Source: Synechococcaceae cyanobacterium
GTDB taxonomy: Bacteria; Cyanobacteriota; Cyanobacteriia; PCC-6307; Cyanobiaceae
Assembly (NCBI GenBank): GCA_947378425.1
Contig: CANCJV010000012.1
Location: 1-64,000, forward strand
Length of the DNA: 64,000 nt
Direction of reading: 5' to 3'
Translations under genes and position numbers: made by a program
Part shown: positions 56,050-64,000 of the stretch, piece by piece
Layout of the letters: every line of letters begins with the position of its first letter
How positions within the stretch are numbered: position 1 is the first letter of the stretch
The notes under the pieces: generated by a model
Databases searched by the model: none
What the model was told of the DNA's origin: nothing
Seen by the model: only the letters and a program-made list of their open reading frames with translations

Positions 56050-56171
56050 GGTCTCAAGCGTTCAGCCTTCAGATCTTAGGAGTCGCCCTGCTGCCCCCGG
56101 GAGCGGACCGGGGGGTTGGTTACAGAGGGATGCAGTCGACTGGCTGCAGGCGGGAGGACCGCCCGGATGGC

Positions 56172-57200
56172 TCAGCCCACCCAGCGCAGCAGGGAGCCCC
56201 GCTCGCCGAGCACGAAGCCCTTGCCGCCGTCCTCGAAGTGGATGCGGGTGAAGTTGGTGGGTTGCTCAGCGCCCACCGCATCCCGCTGCCAACTGCTGCC
56301 GCCATCGCGGCTCACCAGCAGGGTGCCGTTGCCACCGCCGGTCCAGATGGCGCCACTGGGATCCCAGGCCAGGTCCAGGTAGCCGAAGCCATTGGTGATC
56401 GGCACCACCGCCTTGCCCCAGGCCTCGACGTCATCGGCGTCGGTGTTGAAGCGCAGCTGGGCGCCGCGGGCCAGCATCCAGAGGTTGCCGTCCGGCTGGA
56501 AGCCCATCGACTGCAGCCGCTGGCTGCTCATCCGCTGATGCACCTGCCAGTTCTCCTGGCCGGGGTTCCAGCTAGCGAAGAAGTTGCCCAGGCCGCTGAC
56601 GCTGACGTAGCGGCCGTCGGCGGAGCGGCGCAGATCGCGCACGGCGCCGGCGGCGTCGCTGACCAGGGCCTGCCAGCTGCTGCCGGCATTGCCGGTCTGG
56701 TAGACGGCGCCCACGTTGGTGGCCAGTTCGGCCTGCCTGGGCCCGAGGGCGGTGATCAGGTACGGCTCGCCGGGCAGCTTGGTGTCCAGCAGCAGGCGGC
56801 TCCAGCTCTTGCCGGCATCGTCGCTGTGCAGCAGCAGGCCGGGCTGGCCGACGATCCAGCCCTCATTGCCCTGGAAGTCGATGCTGATCAGGCGGAAGTT
56901 CTCCTCCGGCGGCAGGTCGAGCGCCCGGGGTTCCCAGCTGGCACCGCCGTCGTCGGTTTCCATGATCAGGCGGTTGCTGCCCACCAGAAAGCCGTGGTCG
57001 GCGCTGGTGAAGGCCAGGTCCAGCGGGTTGGCGGTGGTGTCGAGCGGCACGGCCTGCCAGGGGCTGGCGCTGGCCGTCGGCAGGCCGGTGGTGACACAGC
57101 CGCTGAGGCCGAAGCCCAGGCTGAGCACCAGCAGCAGGCTCAGCAGGGGAGAAAGCAGTCGGCCCAGCAGCCAGGGGCGGGGCACGGAAATCCGGTTCAC
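56172..57200 (-). CDS. ycf48: Photosystem II assembly factor Ycf48
   Basis: The product (about 342 residues) is a thylakoid-lumen lipoprotein that helps assemble the D1-containing photosystem II complex. A signal sequence with FGLSGC ends at the likely acylated Cys near residue 35. The beta-propeller shows four Asp-box-like turns (DDGGASWE, DDAGKSWS, NAGSSWQ and DGGSSWQ) and the family segments FTSADHGFLVG, IDFQGNEGWIVG and WTGGGNGTLLVS. GTG at 57200 starts eight bases past the rubA stop. An earlier frame extends into rubA and is not used. The gene order rubA-ycf48-psbE is typical of cyanobacteria. Confidence 0.95.
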   Translation of the reverse strand: MNRISVPRPWLLGRLLSPLLSLLLVLSLGFGLSGCVTTGLPTASASPWQAVPLDTTANPLDLAFTSADHGFLVGSNRLIMETDDGGASWEPRALDLPPEENFRLISIDFQGNEGWIVGQPGLLLHSDDAGKSWSRLLLDTKLPGEPYLITALGPRQAELATNVGAVYQTGNAGSSWQALVSDAAGAVRDLRRSADGRYVSVSGLGNFFASWNPGQENWQVHQRMSSQRLQSMGFQPDGNLWMLARGAQLRFNTDADDVEAWGKAVVPITNGFGYLDLAWDPSGAIWTGGGNGTLLVSRDGGSSWQRDAVGAEQPTNFTRIHFEDGGKGFVLGERGSLLRWVG

Positions 57201-57207
57201 GGGTGAA

Positions 57208-57738
57208 TCAGCGCAGGGAATAGAGCGAAAGGAAGAAGGCGATCGCCAGGGCAAAGCCGCCGAAGATCAGCACGTTCTTCTGGCCCGGGGTGAGGCGGTT
57301 GACGCCGAGGCCGAAGTTGAGGTTCTCCTCGAAGCCACTGGGCTTGTTGCGGGGGCCGATGTCCTTGAAGGCCCCCACCCGGCTGCGGCAGACCGGGCAG
57401 CGGAAACCGATCGGGTCGAGGTCGCTGAAGGGAGTGCCCTGGGGGATCGCCAGCTTTTTGACCCCTTCGTCCGGGTCATAGACGAAGCCGCAGCTGCGGC
57501 ATTCAAAACGGTGGCTGGCCGGGTCGCTGGTTGCCGCCTCAGTGTCGGGATCGACCGATCCGGCTTCCTGCCCAGGGCTGCCGGCACGGTCGTCAGGGAC
57601 CAGCCCCGGAACACTGTCCTCGGCAGCTTCAGTGCTGGAGTCGGCGCCGTGCTCGACGGTGGACCGGGGCGGTGGGGCCTCCGTTGGATGGCCGGATGGC
57701 TGGTCCGATGGCTGGTCCGTGGGAGCGTCCATGCTCAT
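57208..57738 (-). CDS. rubA: Rubredoxin RubA, membrane anchored, long N-terminus
   Basis: The product (176 residues) has the iron site CRSCGFVYDPDEG (Cys 80 and 83) and FRCPVCRSRVGAF (Cys 114 and 117), followed by a C-terminal membrane anchor NVLIFGGFALAIAFFLSL. RubA is needed for photosystem assembly. The first 75 residues are unusual: acidic, rich in Pro, Ser, Thr and Asp, and clearly disordered (for example DQPSDQPSGHPTEAPPP). The ATG 57738 is used; a start at a later codon would shorten this tail. It is followed by ycf48. Confidence 0.93.
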   Translation of the reverse strand: MSMDAPTDQPSDQPSGHPTEAPPPRSTVEHGADSSTEAAEDSVPGLVPDDRAGSPGQEAGSVDPDTEAATSDPASHRFECRSCGFVYDPDEGVKKLAIPQGTPFSDLDPIGFRCPVCRSRVGAFKDIGPRNKPSGFEENLNFGLGVNRLTPGQKNVLIFGGFALAIAFFLSLYSLR

Positions 57739-57964
57739 CCGGTGGCCCTTGGTGTGGAGGGGAACTCTATCCAGGCCTGTTGCCGTGGCAGTGGCACTTT
57801 CGCAGGGTGGGGCGCCGCCGCCGCCGGTTGGTTCGGCTTGAGAGAGGCCTGGGGTTCCGCTCCGCTGCAGCACGCCGCCGGCACTGCGATCGGGCGTTCG
57901 TCAGCGGTGAACCGTCAGTGACGGGCCATGGATGCCAGACTGCGCCACAGGTTGAACCGGCTCG

Positions 57965-58327
57965 ATGTTCGTGCTCTCGGGCTACGACGCCTTTCTCGGG
58001 TTCCTGCTGCTCTCGGCAGCGGTCCCGGTGCTGGCGCTGGTGGCCAACAAGTTGCTGTCGCCGAAGAGCCGGCAGGGGGAGCGGGAGCTCACCTATGAAT
58101 CCGGTATGGAGCCGATCGGCGGCGCCTGGATTCAGTTCAATATCCGCTACTACATGTTCGCCCTAGTCTTCGTCATCTTCGATGTCGAGACCGTTTTCCT
58201 CTATCCCTGGGCGGTGGCGTTCCACCGGCTGGGGCTGCTGGCCTTCATCGAGGCCCTGATTTTCATTGCCATCCTCGTGGTGGCCCTCGCCTATGCCTGG
58301 CGCAAGGGCGCCCTCGAGTGGAGCTGA
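57965..58327 (+). CDS. ndhC: NDH-1 subunit 3 (NdhC)
   Basis: The 120-residue membrane subunit of NAD(P)H dehydrogenase complex 1 shows [43 protein letters not shown] near 43-85 with the conserved ESG and DVE carboxylates, and three membrane helices. NDH-1 drives cyclic electron flow and respiration in thylakoids. ndhK begins seven bases after its stop, as usual in cyanobacteria. Confidence 0.98.
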   Translation: MFVLSGYDAFLGFLLLSAAVPVLALVANKLLSPKSRQGERELTYESGMEPIGGAWIQFNIRYYMFALVFVIFDVETVFLYPWAVAFHRLGLLAFIEALIFIAILVVALAYAWRKGALEWS

Positions 58328-58334
58328 CCCCGCC

Positions 58335-59108
58335 ATGACGCTGACTCCTTCTGCTTCCTCCACCCCCTCGCTGACGGCGCTGCGGGATCTGCGGGCCGCC
58401 ACCTGCGGTCCGGTCGGGGCCCCGGCGGTCACCTCCGCTCTCTCGGAGAATGTGATCCTCACCAGCCTCGATGATCTGCACAACTGGGCCCGGCTCAGCA
58501 GCCTCTGGCCGCTGCTCTATGGCACGGCCTGCTGCTTCATCGAGTTCGCCGCCCTGATCGGCTCCCGCTTCGACTTTGACCGCTTCGGACTGGTGCCCCG
58601 CTCCAGCCCCCGCCAGGCTGATCTGCTGATCGTGGCCGGCACGGTGACGATGAAGATGGGGCCCGCCCTGGTGCGGCTCTATGAACAGATGCCCGAGCCC
58701 AAGTATGTGATCGCCATGGGGGCCTGCACGATCACCGGCGGCATGTTTTCCGCCGATTCGCCCACGGCCGTGCGCGGCGTCGACAAGTTGATTCCCGTGG
58801 ATCTCTACCTGCCGGGCTGCCCGCCAAGGCCCGAGGCGATCTTTGATGCGGTGATCAAGCTGCGCAAGAAGGTGGGCAATGAGGCCCTGGCGGAGCGGGG
58901 CAATCTGCAGCAGACGCACCGCTATTGCACGATCCCCCACCAGCTCAAGGCGGTGGTCCCGATCGTCGATGGCCGCTATCTGCGGGCCGAAACCCAGAAG
59001 GCGGCTCTGGCCGCGGCGGCCGCCTTGCCTCTAGCCAGCGTCCATACAGCTTCGGCCGAGCCGGTGGCGGCCGCTGGGGCCTCCTCGGCGGCCGCCAGCC
59101 AGGACTGA
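58335..59108 (+). CDS. ndhK: NDH-1 subunit K (NdhK)
   Basis: NdhK (257 residues) carries iron-sulfur cluster N2. The four Cys ligands are in [12 protein letters not shown] near 60-71, MGACTITGG near 131 and PGCPPRPEA near 161. The sequence also has [32 protein letters not shown]. The C-terminal ~40 residues are Ala-rich and probably disordered. ATG 58335 follows ndhC by seven bases. Confidence 0.97.
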   Translation: MTLTPSASSTPSLTALRDLRAATCGPVGAPAVTSALSENVILTSLDDLHNWARLSSLWPLLYGTACCFIEFAALIGSRFDFDRFGLVPRSSPRQADLLIVAGTVTMKMGPALVRLYEQMPEPKYVIAMGACTITGGMFSADSPTAVRGVDKLIPVDLYLPGCPPRPEAIFDAVIKLRKKVGNEALAERGNLQQTHRYCTIPHQLKAVVPIVDGRYLRAETQKAALAAAAALPLASVHTASAEPVAAAGASSAAASQD

Positions 59109-59307
59109 AGCCGGCGCCCAATGGGGCTCTGGGCAGCACCTGGCCTGGGTCGGCTTCCCTGAGCCCAGCCTGGGCAGAGCCAGCCAGTTTCATTGCCGAA
59201 CCCCCAAGTCCCTTTGACGTCGCCCTGCCGCAGACTTCCTCCCCAGGCGGGATCTGCTCCTGCCTCTGCCTCGCACCCCTCCGCCAGTTCTCCCCCAGCC
59301 CCGAGCC

Positions 59308-59883
59308 ATGCCTGACGACACCGCCGCCGTTACCGCTCCCGCTCTGGCGCCCGGCCCGGTGAGCACCTGGCTGAGCCAGCAGGGTTTTGACCATGAGCTG
59401 CTGCCGGCCGATCATCTGGGCGTGGAGATTCTGGGCATCGAGCCCGATGTCCTGCCTCTGGTGGTCACGGCGCTCAAGGCCAGTGGCTTTGATTACCTGC
59501 AGTGCCAGGGTGGCTACGACGAGGGCCCCGGTGGTCGCCTGGTGAGCTTCTATCACCTCGTCAAGTTGGCCAGCGTGGCCCATCACATCGCCCCCGCCGC
59601 CGCTCCGGCCGGAACCACCCAGACCCTCCCCGCTGACCTCCGCCTTGAGGAGGTGCGGCTCAAGGTGTTTCTGCAGCGCGATGGAGCCCTCACCATCCCC
59701 AGCCTCTATGGCCTGTTCCGTGGCGCTGACTGGCAGGAGCGCGAAACCTTCGACATGTTCGGCATCCAGTTCGCGGGCCATCCCCATCCCAAGCGGCTGC
59801 TGATGCCGGAGGACTGGAAGGGCTACCCGCTGCGCAAGGACTATGTGCAGCCCGATTTCTACGAGATGCAGGACGCCTACTGA
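59308..59883 (+). CDS. ndhJ: NDH-1 subunit J (NdhJ)
   Basis: NdhJ (191 residues) is the 30 kDa-type subunit of NDH-1. The C-terminal region [48 protein letters not shown] (about 132-180) is strongly conserved in this family. The N-terminal half has the [20 protein letters not shown] segment. The 199-base gap after ndhK has no supported feature, which is longer than usual between these genes. Confidence 0.96.
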   Translation: MPDDTAAVTAPALAPGPVSTWLSQQGFDHELLPADHLGVEILGIEPDVLPLVVTALKASGFDYLQCQGGYDEGPGGRLVSFYHLVKLASVAHHIAPAAAPAGTTQTLPADLRLEEVRLKVFLQRDGALTIPSLYGLFRGADWQERETFDMFGIQFAGHPHPKRLLMPEDWKGYPLRKDYVQPDFYEMQDAY

Positions 59884-59899
59884 CCTGCTGATCCAGAAG

Positions 59900-59931
59900 C
59901 CCTGATCCCGAAGCTCGCTCCAAGATCAGGG
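59900..59931. terminator. Hairpin after ndhJ
   Basis: CCCTGATC and GATCAGGG, perfect reverse complements, are separated by 16 bases. It lies 17 bases after the ndhJ stop and could end the ndhCKJ transcript, although no T-tract follows. Confidence 0.45.
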
Positions 59932-59959
59932 GAAAGATTCTGCGTAGGCCTGCTGCTGA

Positions 59960-59988
59960 GTCTGCGCAGACTGCTCTTCTGCGCAGAC
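59960..59988. terminator. Perfect 11-base inverted repeat between convergent genes
   Basis: GTCTGCGCAGA and its mirror TCTGCGCAGAC flank a 7-base loop; each arm region also contains the palindrome TCTGCGCAGA. It lies 7 bases beyond the stop of the amidohydrolase gene and 77 bases beyond ndhJ. The GC-rich stem could stop transcription from both directions, or be a protein-binding site. Confidence 0.5.
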
Positions 59989-59994
59989 CGGCCT

Positions 59995-61956
59995 TCAGCG
60001 CAGGCTGGCCTGGGAGGCCCGCATCAGGCGCCCCAGCGTGGCTCGATCACTCGCAGGCAAGGGCTTGGCCTGGGCCAGCGGATCCCCATGGTTGTGGGCT
60101 CCCTCCGGGCGGATGGCCGATGCGGCCGGGATGCTGGCGAGTTCCTGGGCAGACATCCGGTAGACCGGCTGGCCTTCTTTGATCGTTTCCAGCACCCGGA
60201 TCGTGCCGATGCTGCCGGGATCCACCTTGAGTGGATTGCGCTCGATGATCACCAGATCGGCGAGTTTGCCGGGTTCCAGGCTGCCCTTGCTCTTCTCCTC
60301 CTTGATTTGATAGGCGGCCATCACGGTCACGGCGCGCAGAGCGTCGTAAGGGCTGATTCGTTCGGCTGGTCCGATCACTCGGCCGCTGGCGGTGCGGCGG
60401 TTCACGGCCGCATCCACTAGCCCCAGGATCGTCGGCTGGGGGGACACCGGGGCGTCGTGGGAGAGGGTGTAGGGCAGGCCCGCCGTTTGGAAGGTTTGGG
60501 CGCCGGCGGCCTTGGCGGCCCGCTCCGGGCCCCAGAACCGCTCCACCGCGTCACCGCCGGAGGAGATCGAGGCCACCAGGAAACTCGGCACGGCGCCGAC
60601 CGCCTTGATGCGCTGGATCTGATCAGGCCGCAGATAGCTGGCATGGATGAACACCGGACGGTGGTCGCTCCAGCCTTTTTTCTTGATCACCGCTTCGATC
60701 ACCCGCAGGGCTTGATCGGCGGCGGCATCGCCGTTCATGTGCATGTTGATCTGGATGCCGGTGTTCCAGAAGCGCTCGACGCCGGCCAGGAGCACCGCAT
60801 CCGGGATCTGCTCATAGCCCCGATACTCCCCAGTTTTACCCGGGGGATTGGTGGTGTAGGGCTGGGTGAACCAGGCGGTGTCAATGCTGCCATCGAGCCA
60901 GTATTTGATGCCCCCCAGCCGCACGCGGTTGATGTAGCGGCGATCGAGATCGGGTCTGGCCGCCAGCAGCAGCTCGGCGGTGCCGGTGGAGGAGGGGGTG
61001 TAGGACTGGGAGACGCCGTAGGCGGCGTCGATCACATCATTGGTGGCCGAATCCTTGGCACATATGTAGAGATCGATCGGCAGCAGTTTCTTGTCGATCG
61101 CATTGCGCACCACCGCGATGTCGTCGGCGCCAAGGCCGATGCCGCAATCCTGGGCGGTGGTCTGGCCAAAGCGCGCCCAGGCGGCCGCTCCGGCCAAGAT
61201 CGCGCCATCGGCCAGCTTGCCGGTGAAGGCGGGCCGTTGGCTGCGCACGGCGTTGAGGGCCGTTTCTTCCATCGGGCCCAAGGGTTCCCGGCTGCCGCTT
61301 TGGCGGGCAAAAGCCCCACCGGTGGGATCAGCCGTGGCTGCGGTGACTCCAGCCAGCTTGAGCAGGGCGCTGTTCGCCGATCCCAGGTGGCCCGAGGAAT
61401 CGACGATCATCACGGGCCGATCCGGCGACACCCCATCCAGCTCGAGCGCGGTGGGGGTGCGCCCTTCTTTCAACATTCGGGCCTGATAGCCAAAACCCAC
61501 GATCCAGGCTCCCGCCGGCACCGAGGCGGCATGGGCCTTGAGACGGGCCACCAGCTCCGGGATGTCCTTGACCCCCAACAGGTCGGCATCCATCTGGTTC
61601 TTGCCGTAATAGACCATGTGGCCGTGGGCATCGATGAACCCCGGCAACAGGGTGCGGCCGGCCAGATTGATCCGTCTGGCCCCAGCCCCGGCCGCCTTGA
61701 TCGCACCGGCCAGGGGGCCCACATAGAGAATTCTGCCGCCCTGCTCCACCAGGGCCTCGGCGTAGACCGGCTTCGGGCCCGCCATGGTGAGGATGTCGCC
61801 GCCGCTGTAGAGAGTGGCCTTGGCTGGGGTAACGGGAACCGCTGCCCAGGCGGCACCGGAGGCGCCGATCAGGCCGAAGGCCAAGCCCAGGCTGCTGGCT
61901 AAGCCAAGGCTGTTGGCCCGAAGACGAACGCAAACCGGGGAAGGGAAAGTGGCCAT
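59995..61956 (-). CDS. Secreted amidohydrolase, YtcJ-like
   Basis: The product (about 653 residues) begins with a signal-like sequence (a basic MATFPSPVCVRLRANS start and a hydrophobic ...LGLAFGLIGASGAAWA core with an Ala cleavage site), so it acts in the periplasm or outside. The amidohydrolase-3 domain shows GRTLLPGFIDAHGHMVYYGK near 95-115 (metal-binding HxH), MHMNGDAAADQAL near 410, FIHASYL near 435 and LSHDAPVSPQP near 490 (His/Asp metal ligands). Members cut amide or related bonds in small molecules. Its codon use and GC content are like the rest; it is divergent from the porin gene. Confidence 0.88.
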   Translation of the reverse strand: MATFPSPVCVRLRANSLGLASSLGLAFGLIGASGAAWAAVPVTPAKATLYSGGDILTMAGPKPVYAEALVEQGGRILYVGPLAGAIKAAGAGARRINLAGRTLLPGFIDAHGHMVYYGKNQMDADLLGVKDIPELVARLKAHAASVPAGAWIVGFGYQARMLKEGRTPTALELDGVSPDRPVMIVDSSGHLGSANSALLKLAGVTAATADPTGGAFARQSGSREPLGPMEETALNAVRSQRPAFTGKLADGAILAGAAAWARFGQTTAQDCGIGLGADDIAVVRNAIDKKLLPIDLYICAKDSATNDVIDAAYGVSQSYTPSSTGTAELLLAARPDLDRRYINRVRLGGIKYWLDGSIDTAWFTQPYTTNPPGKTGEYRGYEQIPDAVLLAGVERFWNTGIQINMHMNGDAAADQALRVIEAVIKKKGWSDHRPVFIHASYLRPDQIQRIKAVGAVPSFLVASISSGGDAVERFWGPERAAKAAGAQTFQTAGLPYTLSHDAPVSPQPTILGLVDAAVNRRTASGRVIGPAERISPYDALRAVTVMAAYQIKEEKSKGSLEPGKLADLVIIERNPLKVDPGSIGTIRVLETIKEGQPVYRMSAQELASIPAASAIRPEGAHNHGDPLAQAKPLPASDRATLGRLMRASQASLR

Positions 61957-62174
61957 CCAGGAAGCAGGCAGGATGCGATGGGAGACTGGCCAAAACCTAA
62001 GGGTGACCCGCGGCGGCTGCCACGGGTTGGTGTCTGGCGAAGCCAACACAGGTCCCCAACACGGGCACTTCGCCCGATCTCGGCGATCATCTTCGTGGTT
62101 TTAATTCTGTGCGTGTGAGATTTCAGGCCGCCACTTCAGATCGACCGCTGGACCCATCCAGCTCCAACGGCCGA

Positions 62175-63869
62175 ATGCGGCGCCAAACCCTAGCTGTAAG
62201 CCAGCATCTGCTTACCCTGCTGGTACTCGGGGGCACCGTCCAGGCGTTGCCCGCCGTTCGAGCGGAGGTGCTGCCCTCGTCTGGGGTTGAGGCGAGCCTG
62301 GCCCGGCCGGGCTGCAGGGCCGCCCTGGGGGTTTCCGCCAGCGAACCGGCGGCCCAGCTGTTGCGGGCCCAGCCATCTCTGGCGGCGAAAGTGGCCACCA
62401 TCCCCGCCTGCCGGGCCCCCCAGAGCGCCCTTGGCCAACTCGAACGGCTCGAGCAGGAATTGCAGGCGTCTCGCCAGCGCATGGCGGCCCAGCAGGCCCA
62501 GCTCGCCGCCGAAGCGGCGAGGCAGGAGGCCCTCGCCCGCGACCTGGCCCAGATCCGCTCCCAACTCACCGGCCAGCCGCTGACCAGCAACGCGGCCGCC
62601 ACCCTGGCCAGCCCAGGGACCGTGGCCAGCGTCCCGGGCGGCCCTGCCAGCGAAAACGCCACCAGTCCAGCTGCGGCACCCAAGGCGGAACAGCCCGCCC
62701 CCGCCGCCGTTCATTACACCCCAGGCAAAGGCTTCGCCCTCCAGGCCGGCGACAGCAGCTTCCGGCTCTGGGCTGAAGCGAAACTGCTCGGTTTTTCCAG
62801 CACGCGTTATACCTTCAATCCGGGCCAGCCCCTGATTGTCAGTCCCAAAGATCCAGATCCTTCCTATGACCTCTCAGCCCAGCAGAGCATGGTCTATGCA
62901 GCTTTCCAGGGGCCGAAATGGAAAGGCTGGACACCCGGGGCTTTCGCGATTTTCTCGTTGCAGGACAACATCCTGGCCGAGGGTTATCAGTTCACACCGG
63001 TGGTCTATTACGGCGAGATGAGCAAGGGGGGCTGGCGTATCGTGGCGGGACAGGCCTTTGATGTGTTCGCACCCCGCGACCCCGACACCCTGCCCAGCGG
63101 CAAGCTGGCCGCGACCGGCAATCCCGGCGCTTACCGCCCCCAGTTCCGAGTTGAGAACAACTTCACGGCCGGATCCGGCTTCGGGGGCATCCTGCAACTG
63201 GCGGCCTCCTCGCCGATCACCACCGCCCTGCCTGACAACGTCGATCTGACCAATCTTCAAAGACAGGACATTGTTGAGGACAACGGCTGGCCGAATCTGG
63301 AGGGTCGCCTCAGCTTGGGCTTCGGTGCGGCGGCCCAGCGGGCCGGCGGCCGCAGGCAGCGCCCAGTCGAACTCGGGGTGTCGGGGGTCATCGGCCAACT
63401 TCGGGTGCTCGATAACATCCGCCCCACCGATCCCATCACCCTGGTGTCGGATCGATCGGTTGTGAATGTCTGGGGGGCAGCCTTTGACGGCCATCTTGCC
63501 CTGGGCAGCCATGTGGGCCTGAGCGGTGAACTGTTCACTGGACAGGGCCTCGGTGAATACATGGCCGGCATCTTCCAGACCTACAACCGCAGCAGCAACC
63601 AGGCCGTACCTACATCCGGTGGCTGGGGCCAGCTCTATGTCTATCTGGCCGACAACCTGAGACTCAACGTCGGCTACGGCATCGACAACGCCGAGAAGAG
63701 CGGCCGCTTCGGCATCCTCTCCAACGCAGCCGCCTTCGCCAACGTGGTGTGGGATGCGAATCCCTGGCTCCAATTAGGACTGGAGGGGAACTACAAACTC
63801 ACCACCTACGACACCTTCGGCGATAAGAATGCCTGGGTGGTGATCTCCGAGGTGATGTTCAGGCTTTGA
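62175..63869 (+). CDS. Outer-membrane porin-like protein (DcaP-like)
   Basis: The product (about 564 residues) starts with a signal peptide: RRQ, a hydrophobic LLTLLVLGGTVQALP core and AVRA as cleavage site. Next is a coiled coil LERLEQELQASRQRMAAQQAQLAAEAARQEALARDLAQIRSQL (about 95-140), a Pro/Ala-rich linker, and a beta-barrel of about 360 residues with alternating hydrophobic residues ending EVMFRL. The coiled coil plus barrel matches trimeric DcaP-like porins. The ATG 62175 is chosen because it starts the signal peptide; a GTG at 62109 gives a hydrophilic extension. No cyanobacterial SLH domain is present, unusual for cyanobacterial porins. Confidence 0.8.
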   Translation: MRRQTLAVSQHLLTLLVLGGTVQALPAVRAEVLPSSGVEASLARPGCRAALGVSASEPAAQLLRAQPSLAAKVATIPACRAPQSALGQLERLEQELQASRQRMAAQQAQLAAEAARQEALARDLAQIRSQLTGQPLTSNAAATLASPGTVASVPGGPASENATSPAAAPKAEQPAPAAVHYTPGKGFALQAGDSSFRLWAEAKLLGFSSTRYTFNPGQPLIVSPKDPDPSYDLSAQQSMVYAAFQGPKWKGWTPGAFAIFSLQDNILAEGYQFTPVVYYGEMSKGGWRIVAGQAFDVFAPRDPDTLPSGKLAATGNPGAYRPQFRVENNFTAGSGFGGILQLAASSPITTALPDNVDLTNLQRQDIVEDNGWPNLEGRLSLGFGAAAQRAGGRRQRPVELGVSGVIGQLRVLDNIRPTDPITLVSDRSVVNVWGAAFDGHLALGSHVGLSGELFTGQGLGEYMAGIFQTYNRSSNQAVPTSGGWGQLYVYLADNLRLNVGYGIDNAEKSGRFGILSNAAAFANVVWDANPWLQLGLEGNYKLTTYDTFGDKNAWVVISEVMFRL

Positions 63870-64000
63870 TGGGTGAAGCGGGTTGGTGTTGGGGATTGGG
63901 TTTACGAGAGGCCAAGGGAAACCAGATCTCTTGAGAAGGCATACGGACAGCTCTACGCAGCAAAGAATCGGCTGATCCCACTCGAGACTGGGGCTGCTTC

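Overview
The window is a piece of a high-GC cyanobacterial chromosome, most likely from the Synechococcus/Cyanobium picocyanobacterial lineage. The evidence is psbE-psbF-psbL-psbJ next to ycf48 and a membrane-anchored rubredoxin, the ndhC-ndhK-ndhJ genes of the photosynthetic NDH-1 complex, a cyanobacterial heme oxygenase, a glycolate oxidase of the GlcE/GlcF type, and at least 17 copies of the HIP1 palindrome (GCGATCGC). I found no tRNA, rRNA, CRISPR array, insertion sequence or phage gene.

Layout. Bases 1-8200 hold two small hypothetical genes, glycogen phosphorylase, a CPA2 antiporter, an isoprenylcysteine-methyltransferase-like protein, an alpha/beta hydrolase and a mutarotase-like epimerase. 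Bases 8200-18600 hold glcE and glcF flanking a divergent four-carbon acid sugar kinase, an OafA-type acyltransferase translationally overlapping glcF, isocitrate dehydrogenase, two small unknowns and heme oxygenase. Bases 18600-53700 are a large surface-polysaccharide region interrupted by pcrA/uvrD, a HIT hydrolase, cca and a thioredoxin-like gene. Bases 53700-59900 are conserved core (hisS, psbEFLJ, ycf48, rubA, ndhCKJ). Bases 59995-63869 hold a divergent pair, a secreted amidohydrolase and an outer-membrane porin, that looks accessory.

The polysaccharide region contains a complete set for CMP-Kdo (kdsD, kdsA, kdsC, kdsB) split over two places, an ABC exporter, two tandem EpsG/Wzy-like membrane proteins sharing an unusual C-terminal motif, about ten glycosyltransferases (including two with the DG/HP/S-T motif order of CMP-sugar-using sialyltransferases), and a Gtr-like module (GtrA flippase, GtrB, and a GtrII-like membrane protein) whose gtrA-gtrB genes are in one tight operon with an epimerase, a sugar aminotransferase and a methyltransferase. 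A second sugar-nucleotide set (galE, eukaryote-like UDP-glucose dehydrogenase, UDP-xylose synthase, UDP-glucuronate 4-epimerase) would make UDP-Gal, UDP-GlcA, UDP-Xyl and UDP-GalA.

The most interesting points are the possible link between CMP-Kdo and the two sialyltransferase-like proteins, the paired polymerase-like genes, the Gtr-like module with its own sugar-synthesis genes, a membrane glycosyltransferase broken by one in-frame TGA, an epimerase without the usual catalytic tyrosine, and an epimerase gene that seems to start at CTG. All function calls are from reading motifs and context; no homology search was run.
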